From Daucus carota subsp. sativus (taxonomy: Eukaryota; Streptophyta; Magnoliopsida; Apiales; Apiaceae), in NCBI RefSeq assembly GCF_001625215.2, contig NC_030387.2, forward strand, positions 35,549,606 to 35,613,605: 64,000 nucleotides of DNA, in the 5' to 3' direction. Below, piece by piece: positions 21,801 through 32,649 of the stretch (its first letter is position 1; every line of letters begins with the position of its first letter). Made by a program: the position numbers and the translations under genes. The notes under the pieces are model-generated. The model did no database searches. It worked only from the letters and a program-made list of their open reading frames with translations, and was not told the origin of the DNA.

Positions 21801-24800
21801 TGTGATGGAGTAAGTTTTTCTATATGATTTCCTATTTCACTAAATGGTCCTCAAATTTTGTGGAATTGTAGGTTATTGAAATTCTGATGTTCATGTAGGT
21901 GATATGTTGGAATTTTTTTTTTTCCTTGGTCATCATTGTGACGATCTGACCTTATAAATGTTAAGCAAACTATTAGATAGAGAAGGAAATTCTTCCCTAG
22001 CTCATCCTAGCAAATTATGTTACAGGGAAGAAGTAGAAAGAAAATAATAACATAAACTATGTAATAAAATGCTGCTACACCTGCAACTTCCTCAAAAGAC
22101 TGGGATAAGTAAATTTCCACACAAATAGACTGGCAATTTTCCTTCATGAACCATAACTCTTACTATATACATAATTCAAACAGCTTTTTGTCGACAAACT
22201 TTTGTTTTGAGCCCGACCTTTTGAGAACAGGTACAGAACAGGTTGGATTTTTTTCCTTTCCCAATTCATAGAATTCTATTAATTTGTGCTATCGGTATCA
22301 ATTCTATAACCCTCCAAAAAGCACATCTTATTATTTTACACAAATTTTTTGAAATCATCTCTATTTTTAGGTTATGTGAAGGAGGTGAGCTTTTGGATAG
22401 AATTCTTTCAAGGTATTTCCCTCACTATAAGCTATATTGATAAAGTTTGTATTCTATCCGTGGAGCAAAAGAAATTATAAGAAGAAAAGCTTAGCAATTG
22501 AGCTCATATAAAAGACTTAAAGAGCTGTATATCTGTTGTGCAGAGGTGGAAAATACACAGAAGATGATGCCAAGGCCGTTATGATACAAATATTAAATGT
22601 CGTTGCATTTTGTCATCTACAGGGTGTGGTGCACCGAGATCTTAAGCCAGAGGTGATATATCTTTGTTATTTGGAGCACTCATAATTGCATTATAAGATA
22701 ATTGGTCAGGACACTCCTGCAGTAACTCGTTTAAACTCTAAATTATCAAAAAATTATTTTAATTTGCTAAATGTTTGTTACGGTCTTGTGCGAAACAAAT
22801 GCTAGTGCAACACCTGGCATCTATAGTACCATGGAAATCCTCACTCCCCCCGCTATGTATACTTTATATTATAATATAAACATAAAGATTAATATATAAA
22901 GTATTGTAATACAGTTTCTTTTCTTTTCATTATAATTCTTCTTTCCCTACTATTCTGTGCTACAAAATTTTGAGGCATGCCTTATAATACAGGATAGTGG
23001 GTAATATATATTTGTTCATGGGAGGGTTTATTCCATATCGTCAGTGCAAAATTTGCAATTATTCAATTTTCTAATAAATGACGTCCATCTGTTCCTGCCC
23101 TTCGTATATCTGGTATATGATTAGCTAATTTCTGTTGCAGAATTTCTTGTTTAAATCAAAGGATGAGGACTCACAACTGAAGGCTATTGATTTTGGATTA
23201 TCAGATTATGTGAAGCCAGGTTTGACACAACAGTTCCCTTCTTTCGTGTTATACTTGGAACTCAGTTTTTCAACATTGCAAGTGGCTTGCAGATGAAAGG
23301 CTAAATGATATTGTTGGCAGCGCATACTATGTGGCTCCAGAAGTTTTACATAGATCTTACAGTACTGAGGCTGATGTCTGGAGTATCGGTGTGATATCAT
23401 ATATCCTATTATGTGGCAGCCGTCCATTTTGGGCTCGAACTGAGTCTGGGATCTTTCGAGCTGTTCTAAAAGCTAATCTTAGTTTTGATGAACCACCCTG
23501 GCCTTCTGTATCTTCTGAGGCTAAAGACTTTGTCAAGCGTCTATTAAATAAAGATCCAAGAAAAAGAATGACCGCTGCTCAAGCCCTGTGTAAGCATCTC
23601 ATATTTTACTGGCTGAGTTGAAGGCCTTCTTTCGTTAATGTTCATAGTGTGTTTAAAAGTTTTCTTCTGCAGGTCATTCATGGATCAAGAATAGTAATGA
23701 TATAAAGTTTCCACTGGACATACTGGTTTTTAAACTCATGAAAGTTTATATGCGTTCATCTCCTCTTCGTAAAGCGGCTTTGCGGGTGTGTTTAGTGAGC
23801 TCTGCAAATCATTTTTTTTTATTTGTATATGTTTTTTCCTCTTTCATAAAAGGTAATAAATCTCGTATGAGTGATGACAATATTTTTTATATAATTTAAG
23901 ATTAGAGAGGAGAAGTTGCTATAAGGGTCAAAAAAAAAATGTTTATTTTGTGTTACGATAAACCCCCCCCCCCCCCCCCCCCCCCCCCCTCATCATTATC
24001 CATCAAATATTTAATTTGTAGGTAAAAAATAAATTTTGTCAACTTCATCCAAAAAATTGTTAAAAATTAATTATAATATCCACACTGGTTCTACAGTGGT
24101 ATCAAATTTAAAAATCAAAATTGTGCTTAGATTGTATGTGTTAAATTATTTGTGAATATTATGTATGATTACTTGATTAGTATTCGATATTAGAATCAAA
24201 TTTTACGCATAAGTATGACTAACTTTAAAATTATTTATGAGATTTTAAAGTAGAATCAAACGGTTCTACTGGGACTCTTTATAAGATGGTTCTCTTTAAA
24301 CTTTGTCAGGCTTTATCTAAGACATTGACAGTTGATGAGCTCTTCTATTTGAAGGAGCAATTTGTGTTGTTGGAACCAACTAAGAACGGAACTATAAGCT
24401 TGGAAAACATCAAACAGGTCAGTTCGTTGCTCTTTATTGTAATTTTGTGATGACCTCTGGTAGCCTGAGTAAGTGTTTCTGCATGACCAGGCCTTGATGA
24501 GAAATTCAACGGATGCCATGAAGGATTCTCGTGTGCATGATCTCTTAGTGTCGGTATGTCCTTCATTAATATGTGGATGGGCTTTCTTCAATTTTGTAGG
24601 AAGTACCATGTATCAGATTTGAATTTAATGGAGTGTCTGTTCTACATCATGTGAAAGTAGGAGTATCTTTTCTGTAAAAAAACATGAAAGTCCTGCTTCT
24701 TTATCTTATCAGCTCAATGCACTTCAATATAGAAGGATGGATTTTGAGGAATTCTGTGCAGCAGCTTTGAGTGTTCATCAGCTGGAGGCACTGGACCGAT

Positions 24801-25133
24801 GGGAGCAACATGCTCGTTGCGCCTACGATCTATTTGAGAAAGATGGCAATAGGGCGATTATGATTGAGGAGTTGGCTTCTGTAAGTGCCTTCCTTCTCGG
24901 GAATATGACAGATCTACTGATACAGTACAATTTGGATACCAAATGAATGTCAGAAGCCTGATATACTTTCGTTTTTCCAAATATTGTTTCAGGAGCTCGG
25001 CCTTGGCCCATCTATCCCTGTTCATGCAGTGCTGCATGACTGGATCAGGCACACAGATGGAAAGCTAAGTTTTCTTGGTTATGTGAAACTGTTGCACGGC
25101 GTGTCTACTCGAGCCATAGCCAAAGCTCAATAA
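18859..25133 (+). CDS. CRK-A: CDPK-related Ser/Thr protein kinase, intact (609 aa)
   Basis: Eleven exons (18859-19437, 21679-21809, 22371-22412, 22544-22652, 23141-23219, 23293-23589, 23673-23785, 24310-24417, 24491-24553, 24713-24880, 24993-25133) join in frame to TAA. The N-terminus MGICVS is an N-myristoylation signal with a nearby Cys for palmitoylation, so plasma-membrane attachment is likely. A variable region with repeated SIP motifs follows. The kinase domain has GRGHFG, Lys187 in VAVK, Asp283 in HRDLKPEN, Asp304 in DFG, and an APE motif. The C-terminal CaM-like region ([15 protein letters not shown] and others) has EF-hand-like segments lacking most calcium ligands, which separates CRKs from true CDPKs. 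CRKs are generally calcium-independent or calmodulin-modulated kinases. It is the only one of three local copies with no lesion. Introns carry MITEs and a poly-C run. Confidence 0.95.
20372..20680. mobile_element. Stowaway-like MITE in CRK-A intron 1
   Basis: The left end, with CCCTCCATCACATTATACAA, is complementary to the right end, with TTGTATTATGGTGTGGACTG followed by TGGAGGGAGTA. Similarity extends over about 35 bp. TA is visible on the right side only. Confidence 0.55.
20771..20863. repeat. Short foldback in CRK-A intron 1
   Basis: GGAAAACATTTTCC-type arms (left CTTCTGGAAAACATTTTCCG, right GGTGGAAAATGTTTTCTGGC) end in CCGTTTG and CAAACGG. This is a 93-bp inverted-repeat element, probably a truncated or very small MITE. 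Confidence 0.5.
23963..23989 (+). repeat. Poly-C homopolymer (27 C) in CRK-A intron 7
   Basis: An uninterrupted run of 27 C lies in an otherwise AT-rich intron. It is seen directly. It may be real, or its length may be an assembly or polymerase-slippage artefact. Confidence 0.95.
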
Positions 25134-26220
25134 CACTGAGCCATTATTGATCTTGCCAGAGTTATAAGGACCCCCACTAATCTCTTTAAACTGTTCCTCC
25201 TGTTAGTATATATGTATCATTTAAAATTTATATATAGATGCAATCAAACAATTTAACCTCTAGAGAGTTGTACATGTTTTTGACATAAAAGAACAAACAT
25301 TTATTTTCCTCGTCATTCTACTCTATTGCAGCCAATGTAGAGAACATGACTTTAAATGCCTGTTGTTTAGAATGTGCTGCCCTTTTACAAGGTATTTACA
25401 AAGTATCTCCTTCCATTGGGTGCTTGTATGTATTAGAGTGTTTGTGTGTGTCTAAATAGGTAATAGATGCTTGTTTAGACATGATACACAATCCGCAGTA
25501 AATTCCTAAAATATGGGTGTTTAGAGTCACCTTGACACCCTACACAATATCACACCGTAAGTGTGACAGAGAGAGATGATAGTAAAATTACAAAAATATT
25601 TTAAAAAATCGATATTTTTCTCAAATACCCTTTTTTTTAATCTCACTTCTAGTATTTTTTTTTAAGATTTAAAATTCCTAAAAAATATAATAAATTTATT
25701 TAAATAAATCCCATCTAATCTCAAATAATCAATAAAAATAAATATTATTCTCAATTTCAATCCAAGTCATTTTAATTTCTGATTTCGTCACTGATTTTCA
25801 CCCATCCATTTGGAAATCCTAGTTTGCCCGATCTCAAATATGATAGTTTGATATTATGAAACCAACTCCTGCAGTTTCAAAGCTAATCAAGGTTACTGTC
25901 GAAGACATATCGAAATAATATTTTTTCCTTTCTGATTTTTTTAATCATTAAAGGTCATTTCTATTTCTTATCCGTCATATAGAAATTATGATAACCAAAC
26001 CTTAATCAATACAAAGTCTTTAGATGAAAAGATCTACGATAACAACCCCTTTATCATTCTAAGTCATTTTTTACTTATAAATCACAAATCCTTTTCCTAG
26101 TATGATTTTAGTTTAGGAATGTTCTGCCCCTATATATTTGTGTTTCTATTTCATCGCCACACAAACCACTTGATCATACACTTTATAATCTACCCTAAAG
26201 ACCCCCCACAAGTTTTCATT
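25134..26220. other. Intergenic between CRK-A and the DUF1639 gene
   Basis: Contains the CRK-A 3' UTR at the left and the promoter of the next gene at the right. AT-rich, with no supported ORF or repeat with clear ends. Confidence 0.45.
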
Positions 26221-26910
26221 ATGTGCCTGATGGATACGTGCAACGAGACCTACCCATCGACAGAGCAAGAAACAGAGAAATCTGAGAAGTTACCCATGGA
26301 GAAAACAGTGTACGTCCCCTCAAGACCTCCTCTGCATGACTTCAAACTGCCCGGTCCGGGCTGGACCACTCGAAAAGTCTTCCAATGTGACGAAACCAGG
26401 CCTGACATCAAGAAGAAGCCGGTTCGGGTTTTCAAGCCCTGTCTCAGGGTGAAACAGAGCACAAGGCAGCCGGTGAATAAGGGGTGTGAAGTGGTGAGGG
26501 AGAGGAGTCGTGTGAGGAGAAGGGAGGGCTTGTTTTCGATGTCGTTGAGTAAAGAAGAGATTGAGGAGGATTTTGTTCGCGTGATTGGGAGGGTTCCTCA
26601 GGGGAAGAAGAAAGTGAAGAAGATATTTGAAACTGACGAGGAAGAGCAGAAATACATTAACTATCTGAAATACCTAAGAGTAAGTTCATGACGACTGATC
26701 TATTTTTATTTTTTTGTGTTTTTTCGGAATGTGTTTTTTTCAGACCTAATTGAATGAGTCCATGTTAATGTGTTATTGTATTGGAATTTATTCTTGATAT
26801 TGTTGATTATATCGTTTTGTATATGTTCCCTAGATGTGTGTCTAAGTTGTTTTTTAATCTTGCAGGAACTTAATCCTGGAAACTGGTTGTCAGAGATTTA
26901 TCATGTCTGA
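26221..26910 (+). CDS. DUF1639-family protein (167 aa)
   Basis: Two exons, 26221-26679 and 26866-26910, join in phase 0 to TGA. I chose the ATG at 26221 (MCLMDTCNE). An in-frame ATG at 26119 would add a hydrophobic, UTR-like leader. The recognisable block is SLSKEEIEEDFVRVIGRVPQ followed by a Lys-rich stretch and, in exon 2, ELNPGNWLSEIYHV. This parallels the DUF1639 pattern 'EEIEEDF...G..P...KK...Q...D..FPG.WL.E...YxV' of plant proteins. The rest is basic and proline-rich with no membrane segment. The function of the family is not established. It is a small plant-specific, possibly nuclear protein. It lies between CRK-A and the NLR, all on the plus strand, with separate promoters likely. Confidence 0.8.
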
Positions 26911-27649
26911 GGAATATTAAACTGCAGATGAACAATGGAGGAATTGGAGTTGCAAGATTGGTAGCTGTCGACATATATTTGAACGTTCTGGTTGCAGAAT
27001 CCTGGTGCAAAAAGTTTAGGTTCTGTTAATCTTTTTTTAGAGAAAACAACTAATTAGGCAGCACTTGTGTAAATTAGGGTTTCAATTATTGACAATAACT
27101 GAAATATATGATGATCTGTTTTACGTTCTTATGAGAGAACTACGTTGATCTTGGTAAATCTGATTATGACTTGATCTTGTAAATTGTACCTTCAGTTTCA
27201 TGAGTTGATTTGACGTTTTGCTTCAAGTTCTTGTAAACTCAAGAAAAAAGTGTAATTACAATTTACAACACCAGACTTGTAACAAAAGTTTTTGCAATTT
27301 GCTTATTTCTGTTCCTTCACCAAGTCGAAAAATGCGATTTCAGGTGGTCATGTATGTCTGCAGATACCACCCTTCAATAGCTAAGTACATATCTGTTGCC
27401 TGGTACACCGTTGAACTACTAACTTGCTGCTAGCTTTGTTATATTGCGTTCTTTCCAAGTCTCTTTTTTCTCAGCTTTCGTTTTCCTTCTGTTCATACAT
27501 TTGCTTGATGACAATGCTGATTTCTAAATATACTAGGTAGCTGGTCTGTACTCCCTTAATTTTTGTACATGCATCTGGTATTTCTTTGAACTCGATTCTA
27601 ATTCTGTTTTAGCCTTACTAATATTCAAATGATGAAGCACAGGCACATA

Positions 27650-27823
27650 AAGTTTTGTAAGTTGCCAATAATTTGTCTGAGTGCTTCTTCAAGCAGTAGT
27701 TGTTTTTAGCCCTTCAGGCCACTAATTTTCTCATGACTTGCAGAGAACTCATTCATCAAAGTATTAGTGAGCTTCTGCAGAACAGACTCGATTCATATGT
27801 GATTCATTAAAAAGTAAAACTGT
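27650..27823 (-). pseudogene. Duplicated fragment with possible coding remnant, copy 1
   Basis: About 155 bp here is close to identical to 39204-39365. On the minus strand it reads in one frame IESVLQKLTNTLMNEFSASH, then EKISGLKG and a stop. The second copy shows the same frame with two substitutions before the same stop. The source gene was not recognised. The coding reading may be accidental. Its main value is as the 5' end of the CRK-B tandem unit. Confidence 0.35.
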
Positions 27824-28020
27824 ATACATTCCAAAAATAATAAAATTTTATAATATAAAAATTTACCTACATGCATTGATTTTTTCCACTATTCACTTTA
27901 TATATTGAAAATCAGTTGGTTCACCACTTTACCCATTTTTCTTACTTTTTTTTCTTTATATTACATTTTTTTGACCTCCGTGCCATACCCCATATTTATA
28001 CTACTCCACGGGACAGAGAG
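27824..28020. mobile_element. Relic of a Stowaway-like MITE (empty target site at 27868-27869)
   Basis: Parts match the interior and right end of the MITE at 39623-40196 (for example TATACATTCCAAA, CACTTTACCCATTTTT, GACCTCCGTG, then CCACGGGACAGAGAGAC). Its TA at 27868-27869 corresponds to the point where the second copy of this region received a new MITE. Confidence 0.5.
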
Positions 28021-29169
28021 ACTAATCATCAAGCAAAAGTAGCCCACTAGCTCATCAGTCTATTGGAAACTGGATTCATCCTTTGTTGTAACGGTAAACT
28101 TTGTTGTCTTTCTGTTTTCTTATTTTTAAAATGATGGATTGCATGCAATCCATGGAGGCTTGTACCCTCAATTTTATTTTATGTTTATGTTGCAGGTCTT
28201 GAGAGAGAGAGAACAAAGCTGTCCAAGGCTGATGTTATAGAAGTTTGCGTTCAGGTAATCAGATATGTTTTTGCTGTGAAGTAACGTCCCTTCAGCTTTT
28301 GTATTCAGAGGTGGGCTGTTGAGATCTCATAGGATTATGACGGTATCCTTATTGAAGGTGTTTCATATGAGCTCAGATCCTCAAGGAATTGGAACGCCAA
28401 CAAAGGGCAGGTTGATTCTGAAATCTAATCTCTAATATATTCACAGTTGCTTAATTATACTTCAATCATTAATCACATTAGCTCATTAGTCTATGTTTAT
28501 GTTTAGTCTACATTAGAACACAGTTTCTATGATTTGCGGATTTATTACTTCATTATGATGTTTATAGATTATTTTTGTCGAGAAAGTTGTTTGTCTTGTC
28601 AAATTCGAGCCAAACACTAGTAAAATATGTCCGTGGTCGGTTCATTGAATTTGAATTTATATGACAGTCAGACAAAAACTATACATTGAAGCATGCTTAA
28701 AAATGTCGTAATAAGGAATGACGGATTAAACCTCACCCTCGGCACAGTGTATGTGATTGACATAGTGTCTTCTTGCCTATTCTTTTCCCTTAAAATCATC
28801 CACACTTGAATATGGTGATAAAAGTTGTTTTCTTACAATAACATAATTGCCGCAGCATTGATGAAGATGGGTATTCTTAGCTAGATCAAAACTCTCAACT
28901 CTAGTAGCTCCTAAATATTGAGCACAACGTCATTACATATGTGCCTGCTATGTTAAACAACATTATTATGTATATTAAACATTATTATGTAATTAGTCTT
29001 CTTAACCTATATGCCTGACAAAATAATTGGAGCCACCAAGAAATTTCATTTTTTTTTATTGGTAAATTAGTCAGTTGCTCATTGTTGTTGCAAGAGAGCC
29101 AACAAAAACTACTTTGCAAGAGATTTCAATTTTGTGACTTCGTCTTCTTTTCAACTTCATAGACAAAAG
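28021..29169. other. Upstream region of the NLR gene
   Basis: AT-rich. A possible non-coding exon follows an acceptor near 28198 (GTTGCAGGTCTTGAGAG) and ends at a donor-like CAGGTAATC near 28255, which could be a spliced 5' UTR. A 16-bp palindrome, GGATTGCATGCAATCC, lies at about 28137-28152. No protein-coding exon is supported. Confidence 0.35.
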
Positions 29170-31770
29170 ATGGTTGATGCAATTGTGAGCTTTGCTATTC
29201 AGACGCTTGGTAATTTTCTTATCCAACAAGTCAACATTAGGATCGGAGTGAGAGATACTGTAAGGTGGCTCAAAGATGAACTGGTGTTCCTCCAAGCTTC
29301 AGTAAGATATGCAGAATCAAGGCAGGATGAAGAGCTAATCCGCAATTGGTTAAACAATGTCAGAGAGGTTGCGGATGAGGCAGTAGCCATCCTGCGAAAT
29401 TTTAATGTTCTCCATCAAGAACATGCTTCTTCAAAACAAGATGTTTGCCATAGTTTGATAAGCTATGTTTGGATGTGCAAGAAAGAGGCTAAGCTTTATG
29501 ATATTGGCAAGGATTTTGAGTCGCTCAAGGAAAGAGTCGTTGACATCAAGAAAAGGCGACGCGAGTATGGGATTAATGCCATGTTAGCCACTCCAAACGT
29601 GCAACAGAAACGGAGAGCATTATTAAGAACAACTGCCATTGATAACCATGTTGATGTGGTTGGTTTCGAGGATGATATTAAGACTTTGATGTCTGAACTC
29701 GATAGTGAGGATCCATGGCGGAAAGTCATTGCCATTCACGGAATGGGTGGATTAGGCAAGACTTCACTTGCCACAGAGTTGTACAATTCTGGTGATTTGA
29801 GACATTTTGGCACTCGTGCTAAGGTATGTGTCTCAAATGAATATAGCATAAAAGATGTTCTAAAGAGGTTAATAAAGTCTTTCATGGGAATCGAGCACGA
29901 ACAGGAATTGTCAAAGATGGATGAGCATGACTTGCTACATCACCTGCAAAAGTTACTGCAAGATCGAGGTCGCTATCTCATAGTGATTGATGACATATGG
30001 GATACCAAAGTCTGGGAACTGATTATAAAAGCATTTCCAGACCAAAAGAACGGTAGTAGGATCATCATAACTACACGGAACAAAAAAGTGGCGGAGATGA
30101 TAGATGATAAATGTTTTGTCCATCAACTTCGATTTCTGACAGAAGAGGAGAGCTGGCAATTGTTCTGCAAGAGAGCAGAACCAACCCAGAATTTGAAGAA
30201 GTTGGGGAAGGAGATGGTTGGTAAATGTGGAGGTTTACCCCTAGCAATCGTGGTACTTAGTGGCCTATTATTGCATAACAAGAACTACGCGTACTGGTCA
30301 AAAGTGAAGGAGCATATTTGGAGACATTTGAAGGGCGGGGCCTCTGTGCAGATCGAAGAAATACTAAGCTTGAGTTATATAGACTTGTCTTTGCAGATGC
30401 AAGATTGTTTTCTCTACCTTGCAAGGTTCCCAGAAGATCATATTATTGACGTTCATGTGTTGAAGCTTCAATGGATTGCAGAGGAATTTTTATCAGAAGA
30501 TCACGAAAGAGATGGAGTACCTATGGAAGAATTGGCTGAAGATTATCTGATTGAGCTAATTAATCGCAATTTGATTCAGATAACAAGATTGCAATGGGAC
30601 GGAAATGTTGGGGAATGCCGGGTACATGATCTTGTACGTGAACTTGCCATAGATAAGGCAAAAGAGCAGAAGTTTTTGGAAATTTTCGACTCAAGCAGAC
30701 AACATCCAAAACCTATCCAATTACTGAGAGGACATCATCGTCATGCCATTTACAATGGAATTGGTGAGCACTTCAAGTTATTTGAGCGTAGATCTGATGC
30801 TTTATATGTGCATTCATTGTCACTAAACAATCTAAGTGGTAGAGTCCAATTAGAAGAAATGAAGATGTACACCAAATTCAAAAATCTCCAAGTGCTAGAT
30901 TTGACACGCGTGAAATCAGATAGGATACCAGAAGAAGTGGGGGATTTAGTTCTGCTTAAGTTCATAGGCTTGATGGGTTGTTTTCGAAATTCATTAGAAA
31001 TTCCACCAAGTATAGTAAAGCTGAAAAGGCTACAAACTTTGTGTGGTTCAAACTTTTTTCAGTGCTACACAATTCCTAGAGAGTTATGGGAGCTCAAAGA
31101 ATTGAGGCACATAACCAATGGACAGTATAGCGGGAGTATGAAGATATGTAACCACCAAACAAAGCTCCGCACTCTGGACGAAATAAGATACAAGGATTGG
31201 GTCCAGATTGACACTCTCACTATCCCCAACCTTCAAACACTAACAATAATTAGATCAGAAGAACTAGGAAGAGGATACGCGTACACATTAGATTCCATCG
31301 CCAAGTTAGCAAGTCTCCAAACATTCACCTTATTACTTTTTTCTAGTAATATTCCAACAATTAAGCCACTCTGGTCTTGCAAGCTTCTCAAGAGTGTCTA
31401 CTTAGCTGGTACTATAGAAGATCCCCTGGAATTGAATTTTCTGCCAGATTCAGTCAGGAATTTAAGTCTAATCCGTAGCGGTTTTTTGCAAGATCCAATG
31501 CCTACTTTGGGAAATTTTACAAATCTTACAGCTCTTGAGTTGTTTGACGTGTACCAGGGAAAGAAAATGGTATGCAATCATAATGCCTTTCCGAGTCTTC
31601 GAGTTTTAAGATTGGAACGCATGGACAATTTGGAAGAATGGCAGGTTGAGGACCAAACTCTCCCTTCTCTTATAAGTTTCAAAACAACTCGTTGTGATAT
31701 TTTGAAGACACTTCCAGTGCAACTGGAACGTTTGCGGATAATGGGAACTTCTGATCTCAATAATACTTAG
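29170..31770 (+). CDS. CC-NB-LRR immune receptor, RPP13/RPP8-like (866 aa, single exon)
   Basis: An intracellular NLR. I start at MVDAIVSFAIQTLGNFL, the usual beginning of an Rx-type coiled-coil domain; an in-frame ATG 36 nt upstream is less typical. Motifs in order: Rx-N coiled coil (1-150), where the place of EDVID reads VREVADEAVAIL, a degenerate form; P-loop GMGGLGKTS near residue 191; kinase-2 YLIVIDDIWD near 268; RNBS-B SRIIITTRN; GLPL as CGGLPLAIVV near 353; RNBS-D CFLYLARFPED; and MHD as VHDL near 484. Leucine-rich repeats follow from about 540 to the end. No early stop or frameshift is seen. Such proteins sense pathogen effectors, directly or through a guarded host protein. There is no integrated extra domain. 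It sits 1.8 kb upstream of CRK-B, within tandem unit 1 only. Confidence 0.95.
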   Translation: MVDAIVSFAIQTLGNFLIQQVNIRIGVRDTVRWLKDELVFLQASVRYAESRQDEELIRNWLNNVREVADEAVAILRNFNVLHQEHASSKQDVCHSLISYVWMCKKEAKLYDIGKDFESLKERVVDIKKRRREYGINAMLATPNVQQKRRALLRTTAIDNHVDVVGFEDDIKTLMSELDSEDPWRKVIAIHGMGGLGKTSLATELYNSGDLRHFGTRAKVCVSNEYSIKDVLKRLIKSFMGIEHEQELSKMDEHDLLHHLQKLLQDRGRYLIVIDDIWDTKVWELIIKAFPDQKNGSRIIITTRNKKVAEMIDDKCFVHQLRFLTEEESWQLFCKRAEPTQNLKKLGKEMVGKCGGLPLAIVVLSGLLLHNKNYAYWSKVKEHIWRHLKGGASVQIEEILSLSYIDLSLQMQDCFLYLARFPEDHIIDVHVLKLQWIAEEFLSEDHERDGVPMEELAEDYLIELINRNLIQITRLQWDGNVGECRVHDLVRELAIDKAKEQKFLEIFDSSRQHPKPIQLLRGHHRHAIYNGIGEHFKLFERRSDALYVHSLSLNNLSGRVQLEEMKMYTKFKNLQVLDLTRVKSDRIPEEVGDLVLLKFIGLMGCFRNSLEIPPSIVKLKRLQTLCGSNFFQCYTIPRELWELKELRHITNGQYSGSMKICNHQTKLRTLDEIRYKDWVQIDTLTIPNLQTLTIIRSEELGRGYAYTLDSIAKLASLQTFTLLLFSSNIPTIKPLWSCKLLKSVYLAGTIEDPLELNFLPDSVRNLSLIRSGFLQDPMPTLGNFTNLTALELFDVYQGKKMVCNHNAFPSLRVLRLERMDNLEEWQVEDQTLPSLISFKTTRCDILKTLPVQLERLRIMGTSDLNNT

Positions 31771-32018
31771 AGAGAAGAATTTTATTAAATTTTGTGTGGA
31801 GTTGGCGAGGAGGTTGGGCTTTGGAAATGTAATCTTGGAATGCGAAGCTGTGAATATGGTCCGGTTATTCATAACAGACGACAAGAATGAGCATCGTCAA
31901 TTTTCTTGTTATTTCATGATGTTCATGTTCCTAGACTCGGCGGGATTTTAAGAATTTTTTAATGCGTTCATTTAAAAAAGTAGCTAGATGGAATGGGAGA
32001 TTTTGTATTTTATTTTTA

Positions 32019-32346
32019 AAGGAGCATTGTGTTCACTTCATGGAATGGAATGAGGAGAGAATGGAATGAAAAATTATATAAAATTTTTAAGGAGAAAGTA
32101 TGAAATAACAGTGACAAAATATGAATGTAGTTAAATTTCTTGTGAGAAAGATGGTGAAGAAACATGATGTGGAAATGTAATGAGCATTCCTTCCAAAACA
32201 TGTGGGTTAAAATTATAGTTAAAACATTAAGATTGGAATGACTGAAGGAATGAAAATTATCCACATTTTCTTTGATCAACACCATTTTAAAGTACAAAAT
32301 TCATTCGATTCTCCCTCCATTCCATTCACTCCAAGTGAACACAACC
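32019..32346. mobile_element. Tourist-like MITE
   Basis: Ends TTGTGTTCACTTCATGGAATG (left, edge uncertain by about 10 bases) and, on the complementary strand at the right, GGTTGTGTTCACTTGGAGTG. TTA follows the right end. It is the same family as 52500-52833, in which the termini are clearer. Confidence 0.6.
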
Positions 32347-32349
32347 TTA

Positions 32350-32646
32350 GATTGTGTTTAATTGGGGAGAATAGAATAGAATGGAATGAAATGAGTAAAA
32401 ATACTTGGAATTAATAGAGATAGGAAGAAATTGAAATTTTTTTGAGGGAGTGCAAAATTGCTATGATGAGATTGGAGAAAAAATTGAGAATAGGTGAGAA
32501 TGGAGCATTCCATCTCAAATTGAAGGTGTGATATGTAGCCTATAATGTAAGGAATGGAATGGAGGAAAGAATGAAATTTCTTATAGTTCATTTTTTATTT
32601 TTCATTCCATTCTTTCCGGAATCATTCACCCCAACCAAACACAACA
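32350..32646. mobile_element. Tourist-like MITE abutting the previous one
   Basis: The termini GATTGTGTTTAATTGGGG and (complementary) TGTTGTGTTTGGTTGGGG are flanked by TTA at 32347-32349 and 32647-32649. It sits directly against the neighbouring MITE, sharing one TTA. The interior is rich in GGAATGGAATG-like motifs. Confidence 0.65.
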
Positions 32647-32649
32647 TTA

